64,000 nucleotides of DNA from the NCBI RefSeq assembly GCF_902168135.1, contig NZ_CABHOL010000054.1, positions 124,001 to 188,000 on the forward strand. The letters run 5' to 3'. A program made the translations under genes and the position numbers. The notes below the pieces were generated by a model, which did no database searches, was not told where the DNA came from, and saw only the letters and a program-made list of their open reading frames with translations. Below are positions 28,453-37,716 of this stretch, piece by piece. This stretch comes from an uncultured Fluviicola sp. (lineage in GTDB: Bacteria; Bacteroidota; Bacteroidia; Flavobacteriales_D; Crocinitomicaceae). Numbering within the stretch: the stretch's first letter is position 1; every line of letters begins with the position of its first letter.

Positions 28453-29709
28453 ATGAATCAAATTTCTTGTCCCAATTGCGGAACTTCCATCGATGTAAAT
28501 GATATTTTGGCGCACCAGCTGGAAGAACAAATTCAGCGCAAGTATCAAAATGAGCTGAATGAGACGCGGAATGAGTTCACGAAAAAACAAGATGCCCTGC
28601 TTCGTGAAAAAGAGGAGTTCGAAGAAAAAAAACGACGGGAAAATGAACTTTTCCAGGAGCGTTTTGAGCAAAAACTGAAAGAAGAACGGAAAAACCTGGA
28701 GGAAAAGCTGAAAACAAAACTGCTGCAGGAGCAGGGTGAGCAATTTGCAGATCTTCAAAAGGAACTCAACGAAAAATCCGAACAGATCAAGGAATTGAAC
28801 CGGACCAAGGCAGAGATTGAAAAATTGAAGCGGGAAAAAGATGAGATGAAAGAAGTGGTGGAAGCTGAAGCTCAACGTAAATTAAATGCTCAGATCCAGG
28901 AAGAGAAGGAAAAAATCCGGAAGACAGAAGAAGAACGTAATGAATTACGTGTTAGAGAGTTGCTGAAGCAGCTGGAAGACCAAAAAAAGCTGACAGAAGA
29001 AATGAAACGCAAGCAGGAGCAAGGCTCTATGCAGCTGCAGGGGGAAGTCATGGAACTGGCAATTGAGGAGTGGTTAATGGCGAACTTTCCCATGGACACC
29101 ATTGAAGAGATCCGGAAAGGAGCTAGAGGAGGAGATTGTCTTCAAACCGTTCATACGCGTGCGCAGCAAAATTGTGGTACAATTTACTATGAATCCAAAA
29201 GAGCGAAGGATTTTTCTCCGTCATGGATCGAGAAATTCAAAGCAGATATCCGGGATAAAGGAGCTGATATCGGAGTGTTGGTTACGGAAGTAATGCCTGC
29301 TGATATGCAGCGAATGGGATTGAAAGACGGAATTTGGATTTGTACTTATGAAGAGTTCAAAGGACTTTGTTCGGTGCTTCGGGAAACAATTATCCAAATT
29401 AGCAGTACATTGGTAGCCCAGGAAAATAAAGGTGATAAAATGCATTTGCTTTATGATTTCCTGACCAGTTCCACTTTTAGAATGCAGGTGGAGGCTATTG
29501 TGGAAGGATTCACGCAAATGAAAGCTGACCTCGAAAGTGAAAAAAGATCTATGCAGCGGATTTGGAAACAGCGTGAAAAACAAATTGAAAAAGTGATTGT
29601 CAATACCATCGATATGTATGGTTCCGTAAAAGGGATTGCCGGAAATGCCGTGCAGGAAGTAAGGGCTTTGGAATTGCCGGAAGCTCCGGATGCGGATGAT
29701 GAAGACTAA
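28453..29709 (+). CDS. DUF2130 protein: zinc-ribbon-like N terminus, coiled coil, nuclease-like C terminus
   Basis: Soluble protein of 418 aa. It opens with a two-cysteine knuckle (CPNCGTSIDVNDIL). A long charged coiled coil follows (about residues 20-200, rich in E, K and R heptads). The conserved DUF2130 region (about 205-345) includes RKGARGGDCLQTVHTR, GTIYYESKRAKDF and DIGVLVTEVMPADMQRMGL. The order G-G-D ... Y-E-S-K resembles the D...ExK core of PD-(D/E)XK nucleases; this is my inference. An acidic tail ends the protein (PEAPDADDED). The function of the family is not established. The gene stands alone, with its own promoter. Confidence 0.85.
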   Translation: MNQISCPNCGTSIDVNDILAHQLEEQIQRKYQNELNETRNEFTKKQDALLREKEEFEEKKRRENELFQERFEQKLKEERKNLEEKLKTKLLQEQGEQFADLQKELNEKSEQIKELNRTKAEIEKLKREKDEMKEVVEAEAQRKLNAQIQEEKEKIRKTEEERNELRVRELLKQLEDQKKLTEEMKRKQEQGSMQLQGEVMELAIEEWLMANFPMDTIEEIRKGARGGDCLQTVHTRAQQNCGTIYYESKRAKDFSPSWIEKFKADIRDKGADIGVLVTEVMPADMQRMGLKDGIWICTYEEFKGLCSVLRETIIQISSTLVAQENKGDKMHLLYDFLTSSTFRMQVEAIVEGFTQMKADLESEKRSMQRIWKQREKQIEKVIVNTIDMYGSVKGIAGNAVQEVRALELPEAPDADDED

Positions 29710-29809
29710 TCAAATTGATAATTAAATTCCGGTAGCTGCCGGGAGAAAAAGGAAAATACGGGAAAGTCTTTTCCGATTAAACTAATGAACTATAAACCCT
29801 ATTAGTAAC

Positions 29810-30202
29810 ATGATCAAATTTGCTTACACTATTTTGTACGTTTCAGATGTAAAACGTACAGCTGAATTCTATTCCAGAACTTTTGACTTTGAAGTGCGTT
29901 TCATTGCTCCTGGTGATGAGTACGCGGAATTAAATTCCGGAACAACAACCTTGTCTTTTGCAGCACTTCCTTTGGCGAAATCCAATTTGAAAGACGGTTT
30001 CCAGGAAAGCAGTTTAACGGCCAGACCTTTCGGATTGGAAATCGGGTTTACAACCGTGGACGTTCCGGCTTTGGTTGAAAAGGCCCTTGCGAACGGAGCT
30101 ACACTACTCGAAGAACCGAAAGAAAAGCCCTGGGGGCAAATGGTTGCTTATGTCCGCGATTTGGAAGGATTCCTGATCGAGATCTGCACACCAATGGATT
30201 AG
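29810..30202 (+). CDS. VOC-family (glyoxalase/bleomycin resistance-like) protein
   Basis: Small cytoplasmic protein of 130 aa with the paired beta-alpha-beta-beta-beta pattern of the vicinal oxygen chelate superfamily: 'FAYTILYVSDVKRTAEFYS' in the first half and 'EIGFTTVDVPALVEKALANG', 'WGQMVAYVRDLEGFLIEIC' in the second. The closing glutamate of the second motif (IEIC) is a typical metal ligand. Members include lyases, dioxygenases and antibiotic-binding proteins; the reaction here is not predictable. It is probably monocistronic, since an inverted repeat follows. Confidence 0.85.
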   Translation: MIKFAYTILYVSDVKRTAEFYSRTFDFEVRFIAPGDEYAELNSGTTTLSFAALPLAKSNLKDGFQESSLTARPFGLEIGFTTVDVPALVEKALANGATLLEEPKEKPWGQMVAYVRDLEGFLIEICTPMD

Positions 30203-30216
30203 AAAATACAAAAAAA

Positions 30217-30283
30217 ACTATGTGCTCTATGCATCTATGTGGTTTTTTAATTGAACCACAATAGTACACATAGAACACATAGT
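30217..30283. terminator. long inverted repeat between convergent genes, bidirectional terminator
   Basis: A left arm of about 28 bases (30217-30244) pairs with a right arm of about 30 bases (30254-30283) across a short T/A loop. The arms are built from repeats of the type CTATGTG and TCTATG with their complements. A-rich sequence before and T-rich loop sequence fit a two-way terminator between the VOC gene and the PorE-like gene. Pairing is imperfect, with small bulges. Confidence 0.7.
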
Positions 30284-30322
30284 CAATAATTTGAATGGTA
30301 TTAAATGGATTTAGTTTTCCAA

Positions 30323-32386
30323 TTAATTCCCTTTAATCTCAAATTCCGTTCTACGGTTTTGCTGTTTTCCGTCCTCGCTGTTATTTGATGCGATAGGCTG
30401 GGAAGAACCGTATCCCTTAGCAGTCATTCTGCTTGCAGAAATACCTTTTTGGGACAAATAAGCAACAACTGCTTCTGCACGCTGCTGGGAAAGTGTTTCG
30501 TTCAAAGTCGCAGAACCGGTATTGTCCGTGTGTCCTGAAATTTCGATCTTCAATCCCGGAACATCCTTCATTAATTGCACCAATCGTTCCAACTCGGCAT
30601 TTGATTCCGAACGAAGTGTTGCCTTATTCACATCAAAGAAAATGTTGCGAAGTGCAATTTTTGAACCGATTGCGATATTTTTCAATTCGATCACTTTATT
30701 CACCAGGTTGTCAGCTGATCCCTCCGGAATGTCAAAGTTCTCCGAGTGAAACAGGTATCCGGGTGCTTTCACGGCAATCCCGTAGTTTTTACCCGAGTTC
30801 AGGGTAATAATGAACTTTCCTGTCGCGGAGTTGGTGGTAAATGTTTCAATCACTTTTCCGGTTGCATTGTCTGTGATTTCGATCTGCGCTTCAACCGGTT
30901 TTCTGGAGATTGCATCAATGGTAATCCCTTTAAATACGGTCAAACTCTTTTTCTTTACTTCTACAGATTTTTCAATCGTGTGATCCTTTACCGGCATTAC
31001 AATACTCGCAAGCAAGTAGTCTTCGGTTTCTGAGATCGGTTTTTTCTCCGGTCCCCAGAAAGTCACTTTGTAGATGTCATAACCGCCTTTTCCACCGGAT
31101 CTGTTGGATGAGATATAAGCAAATTTCCCGTTCGCCGTAGAAGCAAAGAAGAAGTCATCGTATGGACTATTGATCGGGTATCCCATATTCACAGGGGTTG
31201 TCCATTGACCCTGTACTTTTTTGGAAAGAAAAATATCATAACCACCCATTCCATCATGTCCTTCAGACGCGATGTACATACTTTCTCCGTCAATGTGGAT
31301 ATAGATCGGTCCGTCGTTAAACTTCGAGTTTACACCCGTAAGCATGGTTGCGATCATGTAATCCTGTTTCATTTTATTCTGCATTCCGGAGAACATGACT
31401 TCGGAACCGGTTTCGCGTACATCATTGTCCCGGCAGAAATAGATCTTCCATCCGTCTTCGTTGTAACAGGCATAACGCTCGTTGTTTTTGTCGGTACTGA
31501 TAAAAATACTCAGGATTTTAGGGTCTGACCACTCATTTCCTTTCAATTTGGACTCGAAAATATCCGTCTGCCCGCCTGCGTCTCTGTGTAATAGCATTTT
31601 AGTTCCATCATAAGAAAGACAGTTGGAGATATCGTCGTTGTTTGAGTTGATCGGCCCCTGAAGTTTTGTCGGGGTAGACCAGTTTTCCAAAAGTGTGGAA
31701 GAATAAATCTCATAGTCATAAATACCCAGTGCGTTAGCGTCGTGGCTGTTTGGCCTGTTCGAACTTAAGATCATTTCGGACCCGTCTGTTGAAATAGAAG
31801 GGGCGATTTCATCGCAGTCGGAATTTAAGGACGGAACATTATCTACCCAGCAGCGAACCGGAGAAGCTTCAAATTTCTTCGCTGTAACACATTGCTTTTT
31901 ACGCTGGTTTACAAATTTCATGAAATTATCCGCCTTCTTGTATTCCGTTTCAAATGTGGTGTAGTACTTGGAAGCCTCGTCATATTTCCCTTCCAGTTGC
32001 GAAGTATATCCCAGGTAGAAGTTCAGGAAAGGATCACATTTCGGATCCAGTTTTTGTGCTGTTTTGATGTAACTAATAGACTTTACAGGATCGGTTGAGT
32101 TTGCATGACAAACACCGATTTTGTAATTGAGCAAAGCATTATTCGGATTGTATTTCTGAGCTTTTTCGTATTCTTTCAAAGCACTTTTGAAGTTCGTACC
32201 GAAATCCTGGACTGCGAAAACCGCTTCCATACCCACTTTGTAAAATTCATCTCCTTTTTCAATGGCAGTGGTTGCTGCTTTTAAACCTTCTTTATCGTCC
32301 TTAAAGTTTGCAGATTTAAAATCTACGTTTTGTCCGAATAGATTTGTCGCTAAACCAATAACGACTAGTGTTAATATTTTTTTCAT
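30323..32386 (-). CDS. PorE-like OmpA-family protein (TPR, PD40 propeller, CRD, OmpA)
   Basis: Envelope protein of 687 aa. After a signal peptide (ending TNLFGQ) come TPR-like helices (about 25-165), a PD40/WD40-like propeller (about 185-450, with PSISTDGSEMILSSNRP and GYDIFLSKKVQGQWTTPVNM), a carboxypeptidase-regulatory-like fold (about 475-565, FKGITIDAISRKPVEAQI) and an OmpA C-terminal domain (about 575-687, IFFDVNKATL, EISGHTDNTGS, SQQRAEAVVAYL, NRRTEFEI). This order is that of PorE, a T9SS component that binds peptidoglycan. Several paralogues are usual in this phylum, so it may be an accessory copy. It follows the TPR gene by 10 bases in one operon. Confidence 0.82.
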   Translation of the reverse strand: MKKILTLVVIGLATNLFGQNVDFKSANFKDDKEGLKAATTAIEKGDEFYKVGMEAVFAVQDFGTNFKSALKEYEKAQKYNPNNALLNYKIGVCHANSTDPVKSISYIKTAQKLDPKCDPFLNFYLGYTSQLEGKYDEASKYYTTFETEYKKADNFMKFVNQRKKQCVTAKKFEASPVRCWVDNVPSLNSDCDEIAPSISTDGSEMILSSNRPNSHDANALGIYDYEIYSSTLLENWSTPTKLQGPINSNNDDISNCLSYDGTKMLLHRDAGGQTDIFESKLKGNEWSDPKILSIFISTDKNNERYACYNEDGWKIYFCRDNDVRETGSEVMFSGMQNKMKQDYMIATMLTGVNSKFNDGPIYIHIDGESMYIASEGHDGMGGYDIFLSKKVQGQWTTPVNMGYPINSPYDDFFFASTANGKFAYISSNRSGGKGGYDIYKVTFWGPEKKPISETEDYLLASIVMPVKDHTIEKSVEVKKKSLTVFKGITIDAISRKPVEAQIEITDNATGKVIETFTTNSATGKFIITLNSGKNYGIAVKAPGYLFHSENFDIPEGSADNLVNKVIELKNIAIGSKIALRNIFFDVNKATLRSESNAELERLVQLMKDVPGLKIEISGHTDNTGSATLNETLSQQRAEAVVAYLSQKGISASRMTAKGYGSSQPIASNNSEDGKQQNRRTEFEIKGN

Positions 32387-32396
32387 CGTTTTGATT

Positions 32397-33494
32397 TTAA
32401 TTGCTGCAGTTTCCTGAATGACATGTTTTTCCTTCTGTTGATCCTAAGTCGCTTGCTTTTTTCCAATCACTGCAAGCTTCTTCCATTTTGCGGAGCATTT
32501 CCCGGGCCATTCCTCTGTTTACGTAGGCAGATGCATAGTTCGGATCGATGTTGATCGCTTTGGTTGCCAAGTCTTCTGCTTTTTTAAAATCCTTCTTTTT
32601 GAAATAGATCCCGGACAAATTGGAAGCTGCAGGAGCATATTTCGGATTGATCTGCAAGGCTTTTTCAAAGTCTTTGATTGCGTCCTCCAAACTTCCTTTC
32701 TCAATCAAAGTTACCCCGCGGTTGTTATAAGCCAGGAAAAAGTTTACGTCTACAGAAATTGCACGGTTAAATGCGATCAATGCTCCGGCATAGTCCTTCA
32801 TTTTCTTTTTGGTAGTACCGATATTGTTCAATACAAATGCCAAATTCGGATTTTTGCGAAGTGCAGCTTCGTAGTCCTCGATTGCTTTGGGGTAATTTTC
32901 CTGCATGCGGTAACAGCTCCCACGGTCATTGTAAGCCATAGCGCTGTTTGGGTCCAGTTCGATACTTTTTGAAAAGTATTTGATGGCAGCATTGTAATCT
33001 TGTTGCAAGAATTTTAAAGTTCCGTAGTTGTAGTACGCCTTTGGATTATTTGCATCTAATTTAATGGATTCTTCATAGTCCTTTTCGGCTTTCAAATAAT
33101 CCGATAATCCCTGGTATCCGCGACCACGTTGGAAGTAAGCCTTGGAGTACCCTTTTTGTTTCCCGATCAATGTCGTGAATGTCGTAACGGCATCCTGGTA
33201 CATTTCAGCTTCGTTTTCAGCAACTCCTTTATTGTAATAAGCAGCTGTGAAGTTCGGGTCCGAAGCAATGGACTTGCTAAACGAAGCAATGGCTTCTTTG
33301 AAGTTTTTTTGGTTGAAAAGCTCAATTCCTTTGTTATAAGCTTCCTGACTTGCAGCAATAGCTGCGTTGCTTTGGTTCAATTTGGTAATTGAATCACGAT
33401 ACCTAATTTCTGCCGGAGTCATGCTTTCTATCTGTGAGAAAGAGATAAAACTGCACAATAGCATTCCGGCCATCATGGAGACGGGTTTTTTCAT
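32397..33494 (-). CDS. exported TPR-repeat protein
   Basis: Protein of 365 aa with a signal peptide (ending FISFSQ) and about eight tandem TPR units of 34 aa (examples: AYYNYGTLKFLQQDYNAAIK, AYNDRGSCYRMQENYPKAIE, AYNNRGVTLIEKGSLEDAIK). The C terminus has a conserved CSDWKKASDLGSTEG segment and closes with two cysteines. TPRs are protein-protein scaffolds. The 10-base gap to the downstream PorE-like gene indicates one operon, so a role in the same envelope complex is inferred. It diverges from the thiolase gene across a 162-bp gap. Confidence 0.85.
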   Translation of the reverse strand: MKKPVSMMAGMLLCSFISFSQIESMTPAEIRYRDSITKLNQSNAAIAASQEAYNKGIELFNQKNFKEAIASFSKSIASDPNFTAAYYNKGVAENEAEMYQDAVTTFTTLIGKQKGYSKAYFQRGRGYQGLSDYLKAEKDYEESIKLDANNPKAYYNYGTLKFLQQDYNAAIKYFSKSIELDPNSAMAYNDRGSCYRMQENYPKAIEDYEAALRKNPNLAFVLNNIGTTKKKMKDYAGALIAFNRAISVDVNFFLAYNNRGVTLIEKGSLEDAIKDFEKALQINPKYAPAASNLSGIYFKKKDFKKAEDLATKAINIDPNYASAYVNRGMAREMLRKMEEACSDWKKASDLGSTEGKTCHSGNCSN

Positions 33495-33656
33495 AGATTG
33501 TAATTTGGTTTAGGGTATCGAATTTAATAAAATATCTCCCCTCCGAAATCAATACTTATCAACAGTGCACAGAACCTTTTAACAGAAACCGAATGACAAA
33601 GAATATTCCGTAATTTCGTAAAGGAATAAATGAATTGAAGTTAAACTAAGAACTTA

Positions 33657-34868
33657 ATGACGACAAACAACGCATATATCGTGGCTGGTGTAAGAACAGC
33701 CATTGGAAATTTTGGAGGAACTTTAGCTCCTGTCAGAGCAGATGATTTGGCTGCACACGTTTTAGCAGAATTGTTGAAAAAAGTACCGGAGCTGGATCCA
33801 AGTGCTATCGAAGATGTAATTTTGGGATGTGCAAACCAGGCAGGAGAAGATAACCGTAACGTTGCCCGCATGGCATTGCTTTTGGCCGGGTACCCGATTT
33901 CAGTCGGGGGAGAGACCGTAAACAGGTTGTGTGCATCAGGTATGTCGGCGGCTGTAAATGCAGCAAGAGCGATCCAGGTTGGTGCCGGAGATATTTATGT
34001 GGCTGGCGGAGTAGAACATATGACCCGGGGGCCTTGGGTCTTGTCCAAATCTGCAACTCCTTTCGGGAGGGATCAGCAATTGTACGATTCTTCCTTCGGA
34101 TGGCGTTTTATCAACCCGAAATTGGATGCCCTTTATGGAACCGATCCAATGGGAATGACTGCTGAGAACCTGGCAGAATTGCACAACATTTCACGGGAAG
34201 ATCAGGATAAATTTGCAGCCTGGTCTCAGGAAAAGGCTTTGATAGCTCAAAATGCAGGTATTTTGGCACAGGAAATCACAGGATTATCTATCCCGAGAAA
34301 AAAACAAGATCCGTTGGTTTTCGATAAAGATGAGTTCATGAGACCCGGAACAACTACCGAAACGCTTGGAGCTTTGAAACCGGCTTTTAAAAAAGATGGC
34401 TCGGTAACAGCAGGTAATGCTTCCGGATTGAATGACGGTGCTGCAGCTTTATTGCTGGCTTCTGATCAGGGATTGAAAAATCACGGATTGAAACCAATTG
34501 CACGTATCGTTTCTGCCGCTATTTCTGGCGTTGAACCTCGTATCATGGGAATAGGACCTGTGGAAGCTTCACGCAAAGCACTGGAAAGAGCAGGTTTAAC
34601 CCTTGACCAAATGGACGTATTGGAATTGAATGAAGCTTTCGCCGCTCAGGTACTTGCATGTACACGAACGATGGGCTTAGACGACCGTGATTCGAGAATT
34701 AACCCGAATGGAGGAGCAATTGCACTCGGTCACCCGCTTGGAATGTCCGGATCGCGTATTTTACTCGCTGCAGCCAATCAATTACAGCGAACAGGAGGAA
34801 AGTATGCATTGGTTACCATGTGTATCGGAGTCGGACAAGGCTACGCCGCTGTTATCGAAAGGGTTTAA
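33657..34868 (+). CDS. thiolase-family acetyl-CoA acyltransferase
   Basis: Cytoplasmic enzyme of 403 aa that cleaves 3-oxoacyl-CoA with CoA, or runs the reverse condensation. The nucleophile is C92 in VNRLCASGMSA. The histidine H359 is in NGGAIALGHPLGMSGSR and the second cysteine C389 is in TMCIGVGQGYA, so all catalytic residues are intact. The sequence style (RLCASGMSAAVNAARAIQ, GVEHMTRGPWV) is close to the 3-oxoadipyl-CoA/PaaJ branch, but no aromatic-degradation genes lie nearby, so a beta-oxidation role is equally possible. The next gene starts 38 bases after its stop. Confidence 0.92.
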   Translation: MTTNNAYIVAGVRTAIGNFGGTLAPVRADDLAAHVLAELLKKVPELDPSAIEDVILGCANQAGEDNRNVARMALLLAGYPISVGGETVNRLCASGMSAAVNAARAIQVGAGDIYVAGGVEHMTRGPWVLSKSATPFGRDQQLYDSSFGWRFINPKLDALYGTDPMGMTAENLAELHNISREDQDKFAAWSQEKALIAQNAGILAQEITGLSIPRKKQDPLVFDKDEFMRPGTTTETLGALKPAFKKDGSVTAGNASGLNDGAAALLLASDQGLKNHGLKPIARIVSAAISGVEPRIMGIGPVEASRKALERAGLTLDQMDVLELNEAFAAQVLACTRTMGLDDRDSRINPNGGAIALGHPLGMSGSRILLAAANQLQRTGGKYALVTMCIGVGQGYAAVIERV

Positions 34869-34883
34869 TTCCAACCTATCTTT

Positions 34884-34891
34884 TATTTTTG
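34884..34891 (+). promoter_or_regulatory. possible -7 box before the 34907 lipoprotein gene
   Basis: TATTTTTG matches TAnnTTTG and ends 15 bases before the ATG at 34907, just after the thiolase stop. A GTTTAA about 18 bases upstream is a poor -33 element. It may give the three-gene operon its own transcript. Confidence 0.35.
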
Positions 34892-34906
34892 CATCTCTAC
34901 TGTACC

Positions 34907-36487
34907 ATGAAAAAACTCTTGTTTGTACTTTGTATCGGGCTTGTTTTCGCTTCTTGTAAGAAACGCGAGAAAGCAATTTGGGATACGGATTGGCAGGTTC
35001 CGCTTGTTCACGACAGCCTAACCTTATCCGATTTGGTAGCTGATTCGCTTTTAACCGTTGTTGGAGGAAATTATGTCCTGGATATCAATTCCTCTTTGTT
35101 CGAATTCAAGTTGAGCGATTTTGTGGAACTTCCGGATACAACTATTGAGAATGATTTTCCGATTGCGTTGAATTTTGCGGCAGCACCCGGAACAAGTTTT
35201 ACGAATGGTACTATAGAAGAGCACCCGATGAATATCGGTGATGTGCAGCTAAAAAGAATCCGTGTTAAAGGCGGCGGAATTGAACTCAAAGTATTTAATC
35301 CGATAGCTACCAAAACTTTTTTTACGATCAAATTACCGGGTGTAACCAAAAACGGGGTTGTATTAACTCAACATTTTGAGGCTCCTGCCGGAACACAAAG
35401 TAACCCGGGGGTGGTTACCGGATTGGTTGACTTGAGCGGTTATGAACTGGACCTGACGGGTCAGGACGGGCTTTCATATAACAGGCTTCAGTCTTTGCTG
35501 ACCGTTACTTCTGATCCAAACGGACCTACGGTAAATGTGACTACTTCGGATATCATCAGGTTTAAATTCTCCATGAAAGATGTCCAATTGGCATATGCCC
35601 GGGGTTATTTCGGAAGTGAATTGGTTTCTGATACGGTATATGCGAATATCGATGCAATGAACAACATTTCGGACGGGATCCTGGATGTGGACGCCATGAC
35701 TTTTGACCTGGCAATTGAAAACGGATTAAAAGTAACCGGAAAATTCAAGATCAACTCCCTTAAAAACATCAATGCTTCAGGTAATGCGGTTTCTTTAAAC
35801 CACCCGAATATCGGTACATGGAATACAATCAATGCGGCAACAGGTTCCAGTGAGAACTCAATTGCTCCCAGCTACACAACGTTGAATTTTACCCCCGGCA
35901 ACAGCAATTTTGAACAGTTTATAGAAAATCATGGTTCAAAAAACGAATTGAGCTTTCAATTGCAGATGAATCCCTGGGGAAATGTCTCCGGGGGGTGGGA
36001 TGAAATTTATGATTCGCATCCGCTTCGTGTGAAACTGAACGGAATGTTCCCGTTGAATGTAGGTCTTTCAGACCTGATCTTCCAGGATACATTTGATCTT
36101 AGTTTGATGAATGATCCCGCTAAAACAAATGTGAAATCGGGCCAGATTTGGGTTAACGCGATGAATGCTTTCCCGTTTGAAGGAAGTTTACAGCTTTACC
36201 TGCTGGATGCAAATTACCAGACAATCGCAGTTGTTTCGGGAACAAGCAACATTCAATCCAGTGTTTTTGGTTCGGTGATCAACGGAATCATGCAAAAGAA
36301 AAGTGAAGTCTTTTTCCCGGTTTCGGAATCCGTTTGTGACAACATCGGAGCTGTTAAACACTGCATGATCAAATTGAAACTGAATACCTACGATGCTAAC
36401 GGAGCAAATGTACAAGTGCCGATTCCGGCAAATGCATTCTTCAAGTTTAAATTGGGAGCGAATCTAACCGTTGAAAACCACCTGTAA
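34907..36487 (+). CDS. hypothetical outer-membrane-associated lipoprotein
   Basis: Lipoprotein of 526 aa. The start is set at ATG 34907 because it gives a clean type II signal peptide (MKKLLFVLCIGLVFASC, lipobox FASC); the longer frame would begin inside the thiolase gene. The mature part is beta-rich with no motif I recognise (for instance IWDTDWQVPLVHDSLTLSDL near the N terminus). Its stop overlaps the next start as TAATG, so it is coupled to a predicted beta-barrel protein. A lipoprotein plus barrel pair suggests a joint outer-membrane job. The function is unknown. Confidence 0.8.
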   Translation: MKKLLFVLCIGLVFASCKKREKAIWDTDWQVPLVHDSLTLSDLVADSLLTVVGGNYVLDINSSLFEFKLSDFVELPDTTIENDFPIALNFAAAPGTSFTNGTIEEHPMNIGDVQLKRIRVKGGGIELKVFNPIATKTFFTIKLPGVTKNGVVLTQHFEAPAGTQSNPGVVTGLVDLSGYELDLTGQDGLSYNRLQSLLTVTSDPNGPTVNVTTSDIIRFKFSMKDVQLAYARGYFGSELVSDTVYANIDAMNNISDGILDVDAMTFDLAIENGLKVTGKFKINSLKNINASGNAVSLNHPNIGTWNTINAATGSSENSIAPSYTTLNFTPGNSNFEQFIENHGSKNELSFQLQMNPWGNVSGGWDEIYDSHPLRVKLNGMFPLNVGLSDLIFQDTFDLSLMNDPAKTNVKSGQIWVNAMNAFPFEGSLQLYLLDANYQTIAVVSGTSNIQSSVFGSVINGIMQKKSEVFFPVSESVCDNIGAVKHCMIKLKLNTYDANGANVQVPIPANAFFKFKLGANLTVENHL

Positions 36488-37716
36488 TGAAGAAACTACT
36501 TTTTGGACTGACGACTTTTCTTTTAACAGGTAATTCCTTGTTCGGTCAATCAACTTTCCCGGTTTTCAGAGATAGCCTTTTAACAAAAAACCGACTCTTG
36601 ATCAACGGAAATTTAGACCTTACAGGAACTTCCATGCGGAAAGAATTCGTAAATACACTTGCTTTCGGTGGTTATATCGATTCGGAAATGAAAGACCGGA
36701 CTATGAAGTCGACCAGGGGGAATAACCGTTTTGGGGTTTTCGGATCGGGAGAAATCACTTATGTTTCCGGAGCTTCGGACTTATTTAAATCCGGAAAATA
36801 TTCCTGGCTGGTAAAAGCAGGTTATTACGCTATTGGAAATATCAATTATACCAAAGATGCTTTCAAAATGACCTTCTATGGGAATAGTTACCTGGGGGCA
36901 GACACCGCAACCCTAACCGGAACGCGTATTTCGGGGATGCAGTTCCAGAAAGCAGGTTTTGGGTTCTATCACAAGAAAACAGGAAGCTCTTTGACTTTGA
37001 ACGCGATCAATGTTCAAAATCAATTCGGCGGATATATCCGGAAAGGAGAATTCTCTCAGGACCCGAACATGGATTCGATTAGTCTTCATTTGAACGGGGA
37101 TGTGAGGTATTCATCCGGGAAACAATTTAGCAAAGGGATTGGGTTTGCAGTTGATTTTGATTTCTACCTGAAAGTTCCCTGGTTGAAAGATTCGGCCACT
37201 TTCCAGTTTACAGTACAGAACCTGGGAGCGGCATATATGTTCGAACCGCAAACCAGTTATTTACCGGACTCAACTTACCGGTACAGCGGGTTCACCTTCG
37301 ACCAGATCAAGAACAACGGAAATTTGTTCGGAGATGATTTCTCCCTGCTGGATTCCCTGAATGTAGAAAAGAAATCAGTGAAACGCTGGGTGATGGTGCC
37401 TGCTTACATCCAGGTCATGAAATTGGTAGATGTATCATCAGCTAAAAAATTGCAAAGCTTCTTTGGGATCCGTTTTTACCCTACAATTGGTATTGTACCG
37501 ACAGGGTTTGCAGGATTATTCTATCGCTTTGTACCGCGTGTTTCAGCATCCGCAAATATTGCCTTCGGAGGTTCTTCAACAGTTCGCGGAGGTCTGATGC
37601 TGGGGTATCACGGGGATAAAGTAGGTATTCAGTTAGGTACGGACGACATCTATGGTTTGGTGTCTAAAAAAGGATTTGGTCAATCAGCAGTAATTCGTTT
37701 GTCATGGTTATTCTAA
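36487..37716 (+). CDS. DUF5723-like outer-membrane beta-barrel protein
   Basis: Protein of 409 aa with a signal peptide (ending NSLFGQ) and many alternating amphipathic strands that end in an aromatic residue (AVIRLSWLF at the C terminus, as outer-membrane barrels often do). The early LLINGNLDLTGTSMRKEFVN and GVFGSGEITYVSG segments recall the DUF5723 family; this match is from memory and only moderately sure. It overlaps the preceding lipoprotein gene by 1 base and the following T9SS cargo gene by 13 bases, so the three are co-expressed. Its role, transport or anchoring, is unknown. Confidence 0.7.
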   Translation: MKKLLFGLTTFLLTGNSLFGQSTFPVFRDSLLTKNRLLINGNLDLTGTSMRKEFVNTLAFGGYIDSEMKDRTMKSTRGNNRFGVFGSGEITYVSGASDLFKSGKYSWLVKAGYYAIGNINYTKDAFKMTFYGNSYLGADTATLTGTRISGMQFQKAGFGFYHKKTGSSLTLNAINVQNQFGGYIRKGEFSQDPNMDSISLHLNGDVRYSSGKQFSKGIGFAVDFDFYLKVPWLKDSATFQFTVQNLGAAYMFEPQTSYLPDSTYRYSGFTFDQIKNNGNLFGDDFSLLDSLNVEKKSVKRWVMVPAYIQVMKLVDVSSAKKLQSFFGIRFYPTIGIVPTGFAGLFYRFVPRVSASANIAFGGSSTVRGGLMLGYHGDKVGIQLGTDDIYGLVSKKGFGQSAVIRLSWLF

